Source: Propionispora hippei DSM 15287
GTDB lineage: Bacteria; Bacillota; Negativicutes; Propionisporales; Propionisporaceae
Direction of reading: 5' to 3'
Assembly: GCF_900141835.1 (NCBI RefSeq)
Contig: NZ_FQZD01000031.1
Location: forward strand, 1 to 44,098
Length of the DNA: 44,098 nt
Part shown: positions 8,354 through 16,531 of the stretch, in pieces
Layout of the letters: every line of letters begins with the position of its first letter
Position numbering within the stretch: position 1 is the first letter of the stretch
The notes under the pieces: generated by a model
Databases searched by the model: none
What the model was told of the DNA's origin: nothing
What the model saw: the letters and a program-made list of their open reading frames with translations, nothing else
Made by a program: the position numbers and the translations under genes

Positions 8354-9016
8354 TTATAAAAGTTTTAATACCTGATCTTTGGTAAAAGGGCCGCCGTGGC
8401 CACCGTAAAACAGGCTGGCCTGACCCAACAATTGACGGACGCTGGCCAGCAGGCGCTGCTCATCGGTAGCAAAATACGCCAAACAGGGTTCTCCGGTAAA
8501 CGGCGACGGAACAAGGATGTCACCGACTAAAGCCTGCCCCGAGGCCAGCACGACCGAGATGGAGCAGTCGGTATGCCCCGGGGTATATACCGCCCTGCCG
8601 TCAATTCCATAGTCACGCAAGTCAAACGCCTCACCGTTCATAACAATATCCGGCTCTACCGGCGCGGCAAGCAGCGGCAGATTAGGGCGCAACATTTTAA
8701 GTACCTTTTCGCCCAGCCCGTTGCGGGCCACAGCAGGAGCGTGCCCACCGGTTCGCAACAGCGGCGCCGCTTGTTCATGGCAAAGCAGCGGTGCGCCGGT
8801 CATGGCCTTGAGCAGCGCGGCCTGTCCGTAATGATCGGCATGTCCGTGGGTAACCACAATCAGTTGAATATCCCGGGCCTGTAAGCCCAGCCGGGTAAAT
8901 TCCGCCGCATACCGTGCCTCATCGACATGAATTCCCGTATCCACCAGCAACACTCCCCGCTCCCTGACCAGCAGCGCGTTGGCAAAGCCTAATACTAACG
9001 TATGTATTTCCGTCAT
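8354..9016 (-). CDS. metallo-beta-lactamase-fold hydrolase
   Basis: This 220-residue cytoplasmic hydrolase has the zinc-binding signature THGHADH near residue 75. The other ligands lie in YTPGHTDCS, VGDIL and YGGHGGP. These are the standard MBL-fold motifs, closest to glyoxalase-II / YycJ-like small hydrolases. The substrate cannot be told from sequence. I chose ATG 9016 (MTEIHTLVLG) because AAGGGCGAG precedes it and an upstream in-frame extension would run into the hairpin and T-run of the leader. It sits just upstream of the CobT fusion in the same direction, so a cobamide-related role is possible but unproven. Confidence 0.8.
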   Translation of the reverse strand: MTEIHTLVLGFANALLVRERGVLLVDTGIHVDEARYAAEFTRLGLQARDIQLIVVTHGHADHYGQAALLKAMTGAPLLCHEQAAPLLRTGGHAPAVARNGLGEKVLKMLRPNLPLLAAPVEPDIVMNGEAFDLRDYGIDGRAVYTPGHTDCSISVVLASGQALVGDILVPSPFTGEPCLAYFATDEQRLLASVRQLLGQASLFYGGHGGPFTKDQVLKLL

Positions 9017-9057
9017 CTGTCTCGCCCTTATCTTAAATTTCGTCGAAAAATAAAAAC

Positions 9058-9093
9058 CAGCCCACCGCACGCCTCGGGCGGCATAGTGGGCTG
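9058..9093 (-). terminator. intrinsic terminator inside the short leader of the MBL gene (attenuator?)
   Basis: CAGCCCAC / GTGGGCTG arms with an internally paired GC-rich loop are followed on the minus strand by GGTTTTTATTTTT. It lies between a strong predicted promoter (9103-9131) and the MBL start at 9016. Transcripts would meet a terminator within the first 50 nt. Confidence 0.7.
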
Positions 9094-9102
9094 TGCTTTT
9101 TC

Positions 9103-9131
9103 ATCATATTCGATGTTTTCCCGTTTGTCAA
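9103..9131 (-). promoter_or_regulatory. predicted sigma-A promoter of the MBL gene
   Basis: On the minus strand TTGACA (9131-9126), a 17-bp spacer and TATGAT (9108-9103) give a near-consensus promoter. Predicted transcription start is about 9096, immediately before the terminator hairpin. Confidence 0.75.
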
Positions 9132-9136
9132 ATCCC

Positions 9137-9302
9137 AGGGAACCACTGATTTATTCACACTGCACATCCTGGCGGATCTTTTTCTGTCTGGCTGCGTCAG
9201 CAAAACCTTGAAACAGGAACCGCTATTCCTGCGGTTTTACTTCCCTGCCCGACGAAAAAATCTCCCGCCAGCCCGGCAGGCTCATTACATCAGCGGTTCC
9301 CT
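9137..9302. repeat. copy 1 of a 161-166 bp inverted-repeat element
   Basis: The ends are AGGGAACCACTGAT and ATCAGCGGTTCCCT, nearly perfect terminal inverted repeats. The interior has CTGGCGGATCTTTTT, then TTGAAACAGGAACCGCTATT, then GACGAAAAAATCTCCCGCCAG, which gives a second nested stem. The interior is shared with the elements at 22653, 23481 and, more weakly, 10856. It lies 49 bp beyond the chemotaxis-receptor stop codon. Confidence 0.75.
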
Positions 9303-9351
9303 AGTGCATGTCGCAACTAGTCCGCTCCGTCCGGGCAAATGACAAACTCCG

Positions 9352-10665
9352 CTATATTCTAAACTTAGCCACCGCTGCCTGTAATTCACCGGCCAGTTGA
9401 GCCAAGCTTTGGCTTGCCGAGGCAATTTCCTCCATCGAAGCCGATTGCTCTTCTGTGGCGGCCGATACATTCTGGGCCTCGGAAGAAGTCGCCGTGCTGA
9501 CTTTGGCAACGTCCTGAATCCCTGTTGCCATTTCTTCACTGCCGGCAGCCATATGATCAATCGACTGGGCAATACCGTCAATTTGTTCCGACAGCACCAC
9601 AATGGAATCCACGATTTTGCCGAAAGCTTCCCCTGTTGCATTAACCATCCGGATTCCCGCCCGGATACCCTCTGCTCCGGCCTGCGTAGCAGTAACCGCC
9701 TGTTCCATATTTACCTGATTTTTGGTGATCAAGGTGCCAATTTGCTGTGCCGCCTGGTTGGAGCCTTCGGCCAGCTTCCGGACTTCCTCGGCCACAACAG
9801 CGAAACCGCGGCCATGTTCTCCCGCCCGAGCCGCTTCGATGGCGGCGTTTAAGGCCAGCAAATTAGTCTGTCCCGCAATGGAAGAAATCAGCGTGACAAT
9901 TTCCCCGATTTCCCGCGATCCGTTGGATAGTTCCTCAATAGCCTGCTGTACGGCGTCCGAGCCTTCCCCGATACGGTTAATTTGTTCCACCGTCTGCTCT
10001 ACTGCCTGCCGTCCCTGTTCGGCCTCGGTCGACGTGTTCTGGGCAATATGCGCCACATCGCCGGCTGCCGTGACCACTTCCTTGGTACTTTGCATAATGG
10101 CGTCGGCAATCATGGCTATGTATTCGGCCGACCCCGCCTGTTTCTCTGTTCCCTGAGCAATTTCCGTAATTGAGCCGGCCACCTGATTGGCCGCCTCGGC
10201 CGACTGGTGAGCGCTGGCTGTCAGTTCCTCACTGGAAGCGGCCACCTGCTCATCCTGGGATAAAACCTGAGCCACAAGAGCGCGGAGTGAAGTCCGCATA
10301 TCGTTAATGCATTGGGCCAGTTGACCGATTTCGTCCTCCGAGGTGACCAAGTCAGGCCGTTGTCTCAAATCGCCCTGAGACAACAGCAAGCATTCATCAC
10401 GCATCAACTTAATCGGTTCCGCCAGCCGGCCGCTCATTACCATAATGTAAATTGCCACCAGCACCAATAGAACAAAAGATGCCCCCACCAATGCCGGTGT
10501 TAATGAACCAATAGCTGCCAGCGCTTTTTCTTCCGGCAGATTAGCCAGCAATGATTGCCGGGACAAATAATAACCGATGGCCGACAATACGACAGCCGTT
10601 ATAATTTGCACCGGCAGAAAAGTGAGCAGAAATCTCGTTCGAAGAGTAGTCATGTCCAATTCCAT
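9352..10665 (-). CDS. methyl-accepting chemotaxis protein without a large extracellular domain
   Basis: This receptor of about 437 residues has two N-terminal membrane helices ([20 protein letters not shown] and [19 protein letters not shown]) separated by only about 25 residues. A HAMP domain (about 70-125) and a signalling domain follow. The hairpin tip contains the conserved [20 protein letters not shown] and [13 protein letters not shown]. It should signal to CheA/CheW. With no periplasmic sensor it probably senses through the membrane, through HAMP, or via a partner. I placed the start at ATG 10665 (GGAG 10 nt upstream); ATG 10653 (MTTLRTRF) is an alternative. No che genes are nearby. 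Confidence 0.88.
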   Translation of the reverse strand: MELDMTTLRTRFLLTFLPVQIITAVVLSAIGYYLSRQSLLANLPEEKALAAIGSLTPALVGASFVLLVLVAIYIMVMSGRLAEPIKLMRDECLLLSQGDLRQRPDLVTSEDEIGQLAQCINDMRTSLRALVAQVLSQDEQVAASSEELTASAHQSAEAANQVAGSITEIAQGTEKQAGSAEYIAMIADAIMQSTKEVVTAAGDVAHIAQNTSTEAEQGRQAVEQTVEQINRIGEGSDAVQQAIEELSNGSREIGEIVTLISSIAGQTNLLALNAAIEAARAGEHGRGFAVVAEEVRKLAEGSNQAAQQIGTLITKNQVNMEQAVTATQAGAEGIRAGIRMVNATGEAFGKIVDSIVVLSEQIDGIAQSIDHMAAGSEEMATGIQDVAKVSTATSSEAQNVSAATEEQSASMEEIASASQSLAQLAGELQAAVAKFRI

Positions 10666-10855
10666 CCCCCTATATCTCCAGTTCTCTAGAGCTATATTAT
10701 ATTTTATATTATTGAAAATTCGACAGATTCTAACTAATCCCTCCAACAGAATGTATCCTGTTAGGACTTACCCGTTATTTTTTAGTATTTTCTCCTCCTC
10801 TCCGCCGGTTACGGCAAACTTTCCAAGCCAGCCACAGCCATCTAACTGAATTTAC

Positions 10856-11019
10856 CCTAGTGGGCTATTTACTCTGAAATTACAAGCACTTTACGGTTCT
10901 GTTTTCACAAGACTTTGTTATCATTGGCCCACATCCGCCCGATAGGCGCGCCGCCTTAGTCTCGCCTTGAAAAAAACCGCCCATTCAATTTGCATTTTCA
11001 AAGTAAACGGCCCACTAGG
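10856..11019. repeat. copy 4 (divergent) of the 161-166 bp inverted-repeat element
   Basis: The ends are CCTAGTGGGC and GCCCACTAGG; the arms extend imperfectly for about 25 bp (TATTTACTCTGAAA versus CGTTTACTTTGAAA). The interior stretch ACGGTTCTGTTTTCACAAGA followed by CTTTGTTATCATT aligns with copy 3 (ACGGCGCTTTTTGCACCATA, CTTCGTTAACATT). Membership is supported by length, architecture and this interior similarity, but the sequence is the most divergent of the four. Confidence 0.6.
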
Positions 11020-11374
11020 TCGTAACAATCAACTCCTGCGCCAAACTAAAGCAAGCGGTAAAAGCTCACTAGCTTGCACCCGTCAATCTCCAAACTTAGA
11101 CTGCCTAGCCGGAAAATCCATCTGCCCATATCCTGTTTTCTAAATAAAAAACCAAGCTGTCGCCTGGCTAATATTACAATAGAGCAACCTGGCAATCATA
11201 GACAAAAAGTCCGTAGACCCATAGCTTTGCGCCCTTATTTTTCAATAAGTTTGCCGGATATCCTTAATTTGATTATATTATTCTACTTTATTCGAACGAT
11301 GTCAATAATAATTAGGACAAAATACCCATTATCCAAACCATCTTCGTGTTTTTATGAGGCAGGACAATGGCAGG
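11020..11374. other. intergenic region, no gene seen
   Basis: About 355 bp between the repeat and the cyclotransferase stop. It becomes AT-rich toward 11330. No ribosome site plus start, RNA or clear hairpin was found. Confidence 0.4.
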
Positions 11375-11932
11375 CTACTCTTCGCACCCGCTGCAGCCAT
11401 CACAGCCGCCTTGGCCTACCCTCTCATAAGACGGCCGCCGGGGGACCGGGTAAGCGGCAGGTTTGGAAGGCACTGCAGCCAGTGCTGTCACATACTCGCC
11501 AGGTAATCCCTGCTCCCGGGCACCCTCAAGAACAAGATTCAGATATTGCGTGCTGGGTACCTCCGGCTGACCCAAACGGGCTTTCTTATAAATGGTAGCC
11601 GCTACCGGAGCTTCTCCATCCACCGACACTTCCACCGGGTAGTGAAAATATTCTCCCGTTCCGTCAGCCCGGGCATCCTCGCAGTTATCCAGGCGCTCCC
11701 AGTCATACGGCTCCAAACGGTACAACACACCCCATACAGCAGACTGAGGATCGGGAACCACAGTTTCAACCGCGCCGTCCCAGGTGCGGGAATAACCGAA
11801 AAAATCAACCCGGTGTCCCTCCAGCCGTGCAATACCCAATACCTGAGGATTACTGCACTTTAAGTGCATCAATGCCCGGTTGATATTGGCCCCATAAGCA
11901 AAATACAAACGTTCCTCAATCTGTCTCATCAT
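11375..11932 (-). CDS. gamma-glutamylcyclotransferase-like protein with a cysteine-rich tail
   Basis: The 185-residue protein has the AIG2/GGCT-fold opening motif YFAYGANINRALM (residues 9-21), which shapes the pocket for the gamma-glutamyl group. GVLYRLEPYDWERLDNCED follows around residues 68-86, as in the family. The catalytic acid is probably in the E-rich segment after it. The last residues (GQGGCDGCSGCEE) hold three cysteines in CX2CX2C spacing, which is not part of the fold and might bind metal. The start ATGATG is preceded by GGGGGAATCC. It lies 17 bp after the aldo/keto reductase and is probably co-transcribed. Its substrate is unknown. Confidence 0.8.
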   Translation of the reverse strand: MMRQIEERLYFAYGANINRALMHLKCSNPQVLGIARLEGHRVDFFGYSRTWDGAVETVVPDPQSAVWGVLYRLEPYDWERLDNCEDARADGTGEYFHYPVEVSVDGEAPVAATIYKKARLGQPEVPSTQYLNLVLEGAREQGLPGEYVTALAAVPSKPAAYPVPRRPSYERVGQGGCDGCSGCEE

Positions 11933-11949
11933 GGATTCCCCCTACTCGA

Positions 11950-12981
11950 TCAATTTTGTCCGGCTAGCCGGCGGTGCTCTACAAACATTTCATAGTTCTT
12001 CCTGATAATTTGCGGAATGGAAAGTTCGTAAGGACATCGCGGCAGGCAGGCGCCACATTCCACACAGTTCGTCACACTCTCCATGGCCGCCTTGGAAAAC
12101 TCAATGGAAACTTGCGGCGACATCCGCTTAGCCACAATGGGATAGCCCATGGCCGGTGTAATCATAACCCCGTGTGGACAGGGCTGACAATATTCACAGC
12201 GGCGGCAAAACCGCTGTCCCAGCTCGCGGCGGCACTCTTCCATGGCCGCCAGATCCTCCTGCTTAACCTGATTGGGCTCTTCATAGATAGCCAGTATTTC
12301 ATCAATCGACGCAACCGAATCAAAACCGGGAATAGGAATAGCTTCGGGATACTGGCGCAGAAACTTAAACGCCAGCGCTGCATTATCCAGCGCCCCGCCG
12401 GCAAAGGGCTTCATCACGATATTGCCGAGATTCATTTCTTTGGCGATTTTGTGCAGTTCTTCCTTCGGCTCCTGTTCAATAAAATTAAACGGAAATTGGA
12501 TGGTCTCAAACAAACCTGTTTTCACTAATTTGATGGCCATCGCCAGATTATGGGACGTAATCCCGAGGTGCCTGATTTTCCCCTGTTCCCGGGCTTTCAC
12601 AACAGCTTCCAAGGCACCTCCCGGCGCCGTAATAGCCTGCCAGTCCTTTTCCTGCGACACCTGGTGCAATTGGTACAAATCAATGTAGTCCGACCGGAAC
12701 ATACGCAAGCTGTTTTCCAGGTGTGCCGTCGCCCCGGCGGCATCCCGCCGGCCCGTTTTCGTGGCGATAATAACCTTGGTCCGGCAATGGCTAAATGCCT
12801 GGCCGATTTTGTCCTCGCTGTCTTTATAGGCATTGGCCGTATCATAAAAGGTAATGCCCCGTTCCAGAGAATACTGCAGTATCTTGACCGCTTCGGAAGC
12901 CGGCAGGCGTAGAATGGGTATGCCGCCAAAGCCCACTTCGGAAACAGTAAGACCCGTTTTCCCTAATATCCGGTATTGCAA
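11950..12981 (-). CDS. aldo/keto reductase with C-terminal [4Fe-4S] domain
   Basis: About 343 residues. An AKR TIM barrel (YRILGKTGLTVSEVGFGG at the N-terminus, catalytic Asp/Tyr region FYDTANAYKDSED near 50-62) is followed by a ferredoxin-like domain. Cysteine motifs there are CRRCEYCQPCP and CVECGACLPRCP, enough for two [4Fe-4S] clusters. This class is common in anaerobes and is thought to couple NAD(P)H-type carbonyl reduction with electron carriers; the substrate is unknown. An ATG at 12990 abuts AAAGGAGG directly, so I prefer TTG 12981 (9-nt spacing), which also gives the usual QYRxLGKTG start. Confidence 0.85.
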   Translation of the reverse strand: MQYRILGKTGLTVSEVGFGGIPILRLPASEAVKILQYSLERGITFYDTANAYKDSEDKIGQAFSHCRTKVIIATKTGRRDAAGATAHLENSLRMFRSDYIDLYQLHQVSQEKDWQAITAPGGALEAVVKAREQGKIRHLGITSHNLAMAIKLVKTGLFETIQFPFNFIEQEPKEELHKIAKEMNLGNIVMKPFAGGALDNAALAFKFLRQYPEAIPIPGFDSVASIDEILAIYEEPNQVKQEDLAAMEECRRELGQRFCRRCEYCQPCPHGVMITPAMGYPIVAKRMSPQVSIEFSKAAMESVTNCVECGACLPRCPYELSIPQIIRKNYEMFVEHRRLAGQN

Positions 12982-13219
12982 AACAACCATCCTCCTTTGT
13001 ATTATGCCGTCCGACAATAGCCGGCAGGACTTTTACTGCGTGCTACAACTCCCAAGTTCTGTATGCAAGTGCAAATTCCTGCCAACAGCCTTGCTTCTCT
13101 TCCAGCCGTACCGGCAAAATATTTATGTGCCGGAGATCTCTTTTTTATGATAAAAATACTGCTGCCGGTCATCGATCAGCAACCGGAAAGGGCTTAACAA
13201 CCGCCTGAGACTGCAAAAG

Positions 13220-13258
13220 AGGCGCGGTCAAACACAAAATGTGTGTTTGGCCGCGCCT
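13220..13258 (-). terminator. intrinsic terminator of the RNase J gene
   Basis: AGGCGCGG-CAAACACA arms pair almost perfectly around a short loop; the minus strand continues CTCTTTTGC. It lies 20 bp past the rnj stop. Confidence 0.8.
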
Positions 13259-13277
13259 TTGCTGTGCCTTATCCGGG

Positions 13278-14939
13278 CTAAACTTCCATAATGATCGGCA
13301 GGATCATCGGCTTTCGTCCGGTCTTGGTAAATAAATATTTTGTCAGCGAATCCCGCATGTCCGACTTCATCGGCATCCATTCGGTAACCGGTGCATTTTG
13401 ATAACGCTCCAGCACCTCCTTAACCACCCGCCGCGCTTCGTTGATCAGGTTGTCCGCATCGCGGACATACACAAAGCCACGGGAGACGATATCCGGTCCA
13501 TCCAGGACCAGACCGTTCTGCTTGTCCAGCGTAACCACTACGATCAGCACGCCGTCCTGCGATAACTGCCGCCGGTCCCGCATGACAATGTTGCCCACAT
13601 CGCCAATCCCCAGCCCATCGACAAAAATCTTGCCGGCCGTAACCTTGCCGGACACCCGGCCTGTTTCCCTCGTAAATTCCAGGACCTGTCCGTTTTCGCC
13701 AATAAAAACATTCTCTTTCGGAATGCCCACTTCATTGGCCAGCTTGCCATGAAACTTGAGCATCCGGTATTCGCCATGGACCGGAATAAAGAATTTCGGA
13801 CGAACCAGATTCAAGATGAGTTTTAACTCTTCCTGACTGCCGTGGCCGGATACGTGAATACCCGAAGAACGCTCGTAGACTACGTCTACTCCCAGTCGCA
13901 TCAGCGCGTCAATCGTCCGGCCTACTGACCGCTCGTTGCCCGGGATGGGCGTAGCGGCAATCAGTACGGTGTCGCCGCGGTGAACTTCCATACTGCGGTG
14001 ATTCTGGAACGCCAGCCGGCTTAATGCCGCCATCGGTTCCCCCTGGCTGCCTGTCGTCAGAATCAGGATCTGATTATCCGGATAACGGTTGATTTCCTCC
14101 ACCCCGATTAGTACTCCATCGGGAATAGTCATATACCCCAGTTCAGCGGCCTTGGTGATAACCGTCACCATACTGCGCCCCAGCAAGGCCACTTTGCGCC
14201 CGAACTCGTAGGCCGAACTGATCGCCTGCTGCAGACGCAACACGTTAGACGCAAAGGTGGTCATAATGATCCGGCCCTTGGCCATCCGGAAATGTTCGTT
14301 CAGCGCCTCGGTTACCGTCCGTTCCGACTTGGTAAAACCGGGCCGTTCCGCGTTAGTGCTGTCCGACAGAAGCACCAGCACGCCCTGGTCGCCTAATTCG
14401 GCAAATTTGTGAATATCAATAATCTTGCCGTCGACCGGCGTCTGATCAATCTTAAAGTCGCCGGTATGCACCACTGTACCGATGGGCGTCTTAAAGTAAA
14501 TCCCCAGCGCATCGGCAATCGAATGGTTGACCTGGATAAAACCGATCTCAAACTGTCCGGCCCGGATCATGTCGCCCGGCGCCACCGGCATCAGGCTGTT
14601 GGCCTGTACGCTATACTCCCGCAGCCGGCCCTCCACTAAACCCAAGGTCAGACGGGAGCCGTACACCGGCACGTCTACATGCTTCAACAGATAAAACAGC
14701 GAACCGATATGGTCCTCATGGCCGTGGGTCAACACCACGGCCCGGATTTTATCTTTATTATCCAGTAAATAGGTCATGTCCGGAATGACAAGGTCAATGC
14801 CCAGCATGTCCTCCTCCGGAAAAGCCATACCCGAATCCAGTACGACAATGTCGTCGCCATAGCAAAAGGCCGTCATATTCTTGCCAATTTCGCCAAGGCC
14901 CCCGATCGGGATAATTAATAATTTTTCATCACTACTCAA
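13278..14939 (-). CDS. rnj: ribonuclease J
   Basis: This 553-residue endo-/5'-exoribonuclease acts in mRNA turnover and rRNA maturation. The beta-lactamase zinc motif HGHEDH is at residues 72-77, a beta-CASP domain follows, and the conserved SSGIHVSGHGSQEELKL segment lies around 360-376. The C-terminal domain for dimerisation is present. Length is normal for RNase J1/J2. The start has GAGGGAAATTTTCTTGAGTAGTG upstream on the minus strand (SD about 16 nt away, so GTG/TTG variants are possible). The leader has large inverted repeats, listed separately. It is monocistronic by position. Confidence 0.95.
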   Translation of the reverse strand: MSSDEKLLIIPIGGLGEIGKNMTAFCYGDDIVVLDSGMAFPEEDMLGIDLVIPDMTYLLDNKDKIRAVVLTHGHEDHIGSLFYLLKHVDVPVYGSRLTLGLVEGRLREYSVQANSLMPVAPGDMIRAGQFEIGFIQVNHSIADALGIYFKTPIGTVVHTGDFKIDQTPVDGKIIDIHKFAELGDQGVLVLLSDSTNAERPGFTKSERTVTEALNEHFRMAKGRIIMTTFASNVLRLQQAISSAYEFGRKVALLGRSMVTVITKAAELGYMTIPDGVLIGVEEINRYPDNQILILTTGSQGEPMAALSRLAFQNHRSMEVHRGDTVLIAATPIPGNERSVGRTIDALMRLGVDVVYERSSGIHVSGHGSQEELKLILNLVRPKFFIPVHGEYRMLKFHGKLANEVGIPKENVFIGENGQVLEFTRETGRVSGKVTAGKIFVDGLGIGDVGNIVMRDRRQLSQDGVLIVVVTLDKQNGLVLDGPDIVSRGFVYVRDADNLINEARRVVKEVLERYQNAPVTEWMPMKSDMRDSLTKYLFTKTGRKPMILPIIMEV

Positions 14940-15148
14940 GAAAATTTCCCTCCAAATGTATCAATTTACTTCATATATTTATTGTTTACTACAAGCCCCC
15001 GCCGGGCTTACTCCGCCGTTTCCCTTGCCCGCCGGTAGAAATTCAATCCAAACCGGTATCAATTATCCGCTCATAATAATTCCTTTAAGTATATACATTT
15101 TACCGGATTTTTGCAAGAAAAATCCTTCTGTTGCTCTGCTTTGCAGCC

Positions 15149-15243
15149 CCGGCGCTAGAAAAAGCATTGCTTTATTATCAATAGTATTCCCAAAAACAAA
15201 GCTTTTTCCACAGGCAAATATAGTATGTAACGTTTAGCGCCGG
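15149..15243 (-). promoter_or_regulatory. nested inverted repeats upstream of rnj
   Basis: CCGGCGCTAGAAAAAGC (15149-15165) is one arm. Its complement is split into GCTTTTTC (15201-15208) and TAGCGCCGG (15235-15243), so the two stems stack with a 26-nt bulge on one side. The structure lies about 210 bp upstream of the rnj start and downstream of the yhaM terminator. It could be 5' UTR structure or a remnant element. The remaining 14940-15148 holds no gene that I can see. Confidence 0.45.
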
Positions 15244-15319
15244 TCAAAAAAGTAAAAAATCAGCTCGCCTTTTGTCCCGGCGTACCGCCCCAAATCAGAC
15301 TGGCAGCTCCCGATAAAAA

Positions 15320-15357
15320 AGAGGCTGTATACGGCAGTTGCCGCACTACAAGCCTCT
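15320..15357 (-). terminator. intrinsic terminator of the YhaM-like gene
   Basis: Outer arms AGAGGCT / AGCCTCT and inner arms CGGCA / TGCCG, followed on the minus strand by TTTTTTATCG, 9 bp past the stop codon. Confidence 0.85.
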
Positions 15358-15368
15358 TGTCCGCATTA

Positions 15369-16340
15369 TTATACCGGTTCCTCCGGCTTGCCGGCCGCCG
15401 CTTTATAGAGCTTCCGGTTTTGCAACAGCCACACCTTTTCCGAGAACCGGCCGGGCGGGGTACTTCCCAGTACCTTTTGCATATCGTACATCCGGGCATC
15501 AATCAAATCAAGATGGTGCAGCATTTCCGCCTCCGGAATCATCGGGCGTTTGGGACTGCCGAACTCCGGCTCATAATGATGGGAAAGAATCATGTGCTGC
15601 AGCAGCAGGGAAGCCTCCTCGCCGGCACCGACCTTCCGGGCTACCCGGTCAATCAGCTTGATCCCCTGGACAATATGGCCCAGCAATTCCCCCTCGGCGG
15701 TATACTCGGAAACAATACCCCATTCTCCTGCATCCATTTCATCCAGCTTGGCAATATCATGCAAAATGATACCGGCAAACAGCAAATCCTTATTCAACAA
15801 CGGATAAATCCGGCATGTTTGTTCGCCAAGCTGCAGCATGGTAAGAATGTGATACAAAAGACCGGACCGCACGGCATGATGATTGCTCTTGGCCGCCGGG
15901 TAAATCAGCAGTTTCTTCTTACAATCGTCGATGATAAAACTGACAATGGCGTTCAGATCGGCATGTTCAATCTTTCTGACAAACTGCAGCAGTTCGGCAT
16001 ACATCGCTTCGGCATCGCGGGGTGCCACCGGCACAAAATTGGCAATCACCAGCCCGTCTTCCGCCCCGGCCAGCCGGAGTTTCTCTATCTTGAGCTGCAA
16101 TTTGCCCTGCCATTCAAATACGGCGCCTTTTACCTTAATCAAGGAGCGAGCCACGTACTGCGCTTCGTCTGCCGGACTGCAATCCCATAGCTTGGCATTC
16201 ATTTCTCCCGTCTGGTCAGACAGGGTAATATCTAAATAGCGTTTATTATTATTCGAGGTTTTGCAATCAACCGCTTTAATTAGAAAAAAGGTCTGTACAC
16301 TGTCGCCAGGCTTCATATCACAAATTTTCTTATTTTCCAT
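15369..16340 (-). CDS. yhaM: YhaM-type 3'-5' exoribonuclease (OB fold plus HD domain)
   Basis: This 323-residue protein has an N-terminal nucleic-acid-binding OB fold (about 10-95, DITLSDQTGEMNAKLWDC). An HD phosphohydrolase domain follows (NHHAVRSGLLYHILTML, HDIAKLDE, HHYEPEFGSPKRP, HHLDLIDARM). This order and length match Bacillus YhaM, a 3'-5' exonuclease. I chose ATG 16340 (MENKKICDMKPGDSV) with GGGAGAG 4 nt upstream; a longer upstream frame is poorly supported. It has its own terminator and lies just upstream of rnj, so two RNA-decay enzymes are neighbours. Confidence 0.88.
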   Translation of the reverse strand: MENKKICDMKPGDSVQTFFLIKAVDCKTSNNNKRYLDITLSDQTGEMNAKLWDCSPADEAQYVARSLIKVKGAVFEWQGKLQLKIEKLRLAGAEDGLVIANFVPVAPRDAEAMYAELLQFVRKIEHADLNAIVSFIIDDCKKKLLIYPAAKSNHHAVRSGLLYHILTMLQLGEQTCRIYPLLNKDLLFAGIILHDIAKLDEMDAGEWGIVSEYTAEGELLGHIVQGIKLIDRVARKVGAGEEASLLLQHMILSHHYEPEFGSPKRPMIPEAEMLHHLDLIDARMYDMQKVLGSTPPGRFSEKVWLLQNRKLYKAAAGKPEEPV

Positions 16341-16531
16341 ATTTCTCTCCCATGGTCGACGGACCGGTTCATTGCAAAACAGCGGCCCGTGTCTTAATCG
16401 TATCGCAATTACTTCTCGAAAACTTTGCAAACTCCTGCCAGTGCTCCGTCAGCTTTGAGACAGGAAGCTGATGGCGAAATTTTGACCGTCAGCAATTTCT
16501 GCTCTCAAGGTTGGCGGAGCGCCATCCCGTT

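Noticed and set aside
9137-11019. CRISPR-like repeats
   Set aside because: The repeats are dispersed, about 163 bp long and palindromic, with no regular spacers and no cas genes.
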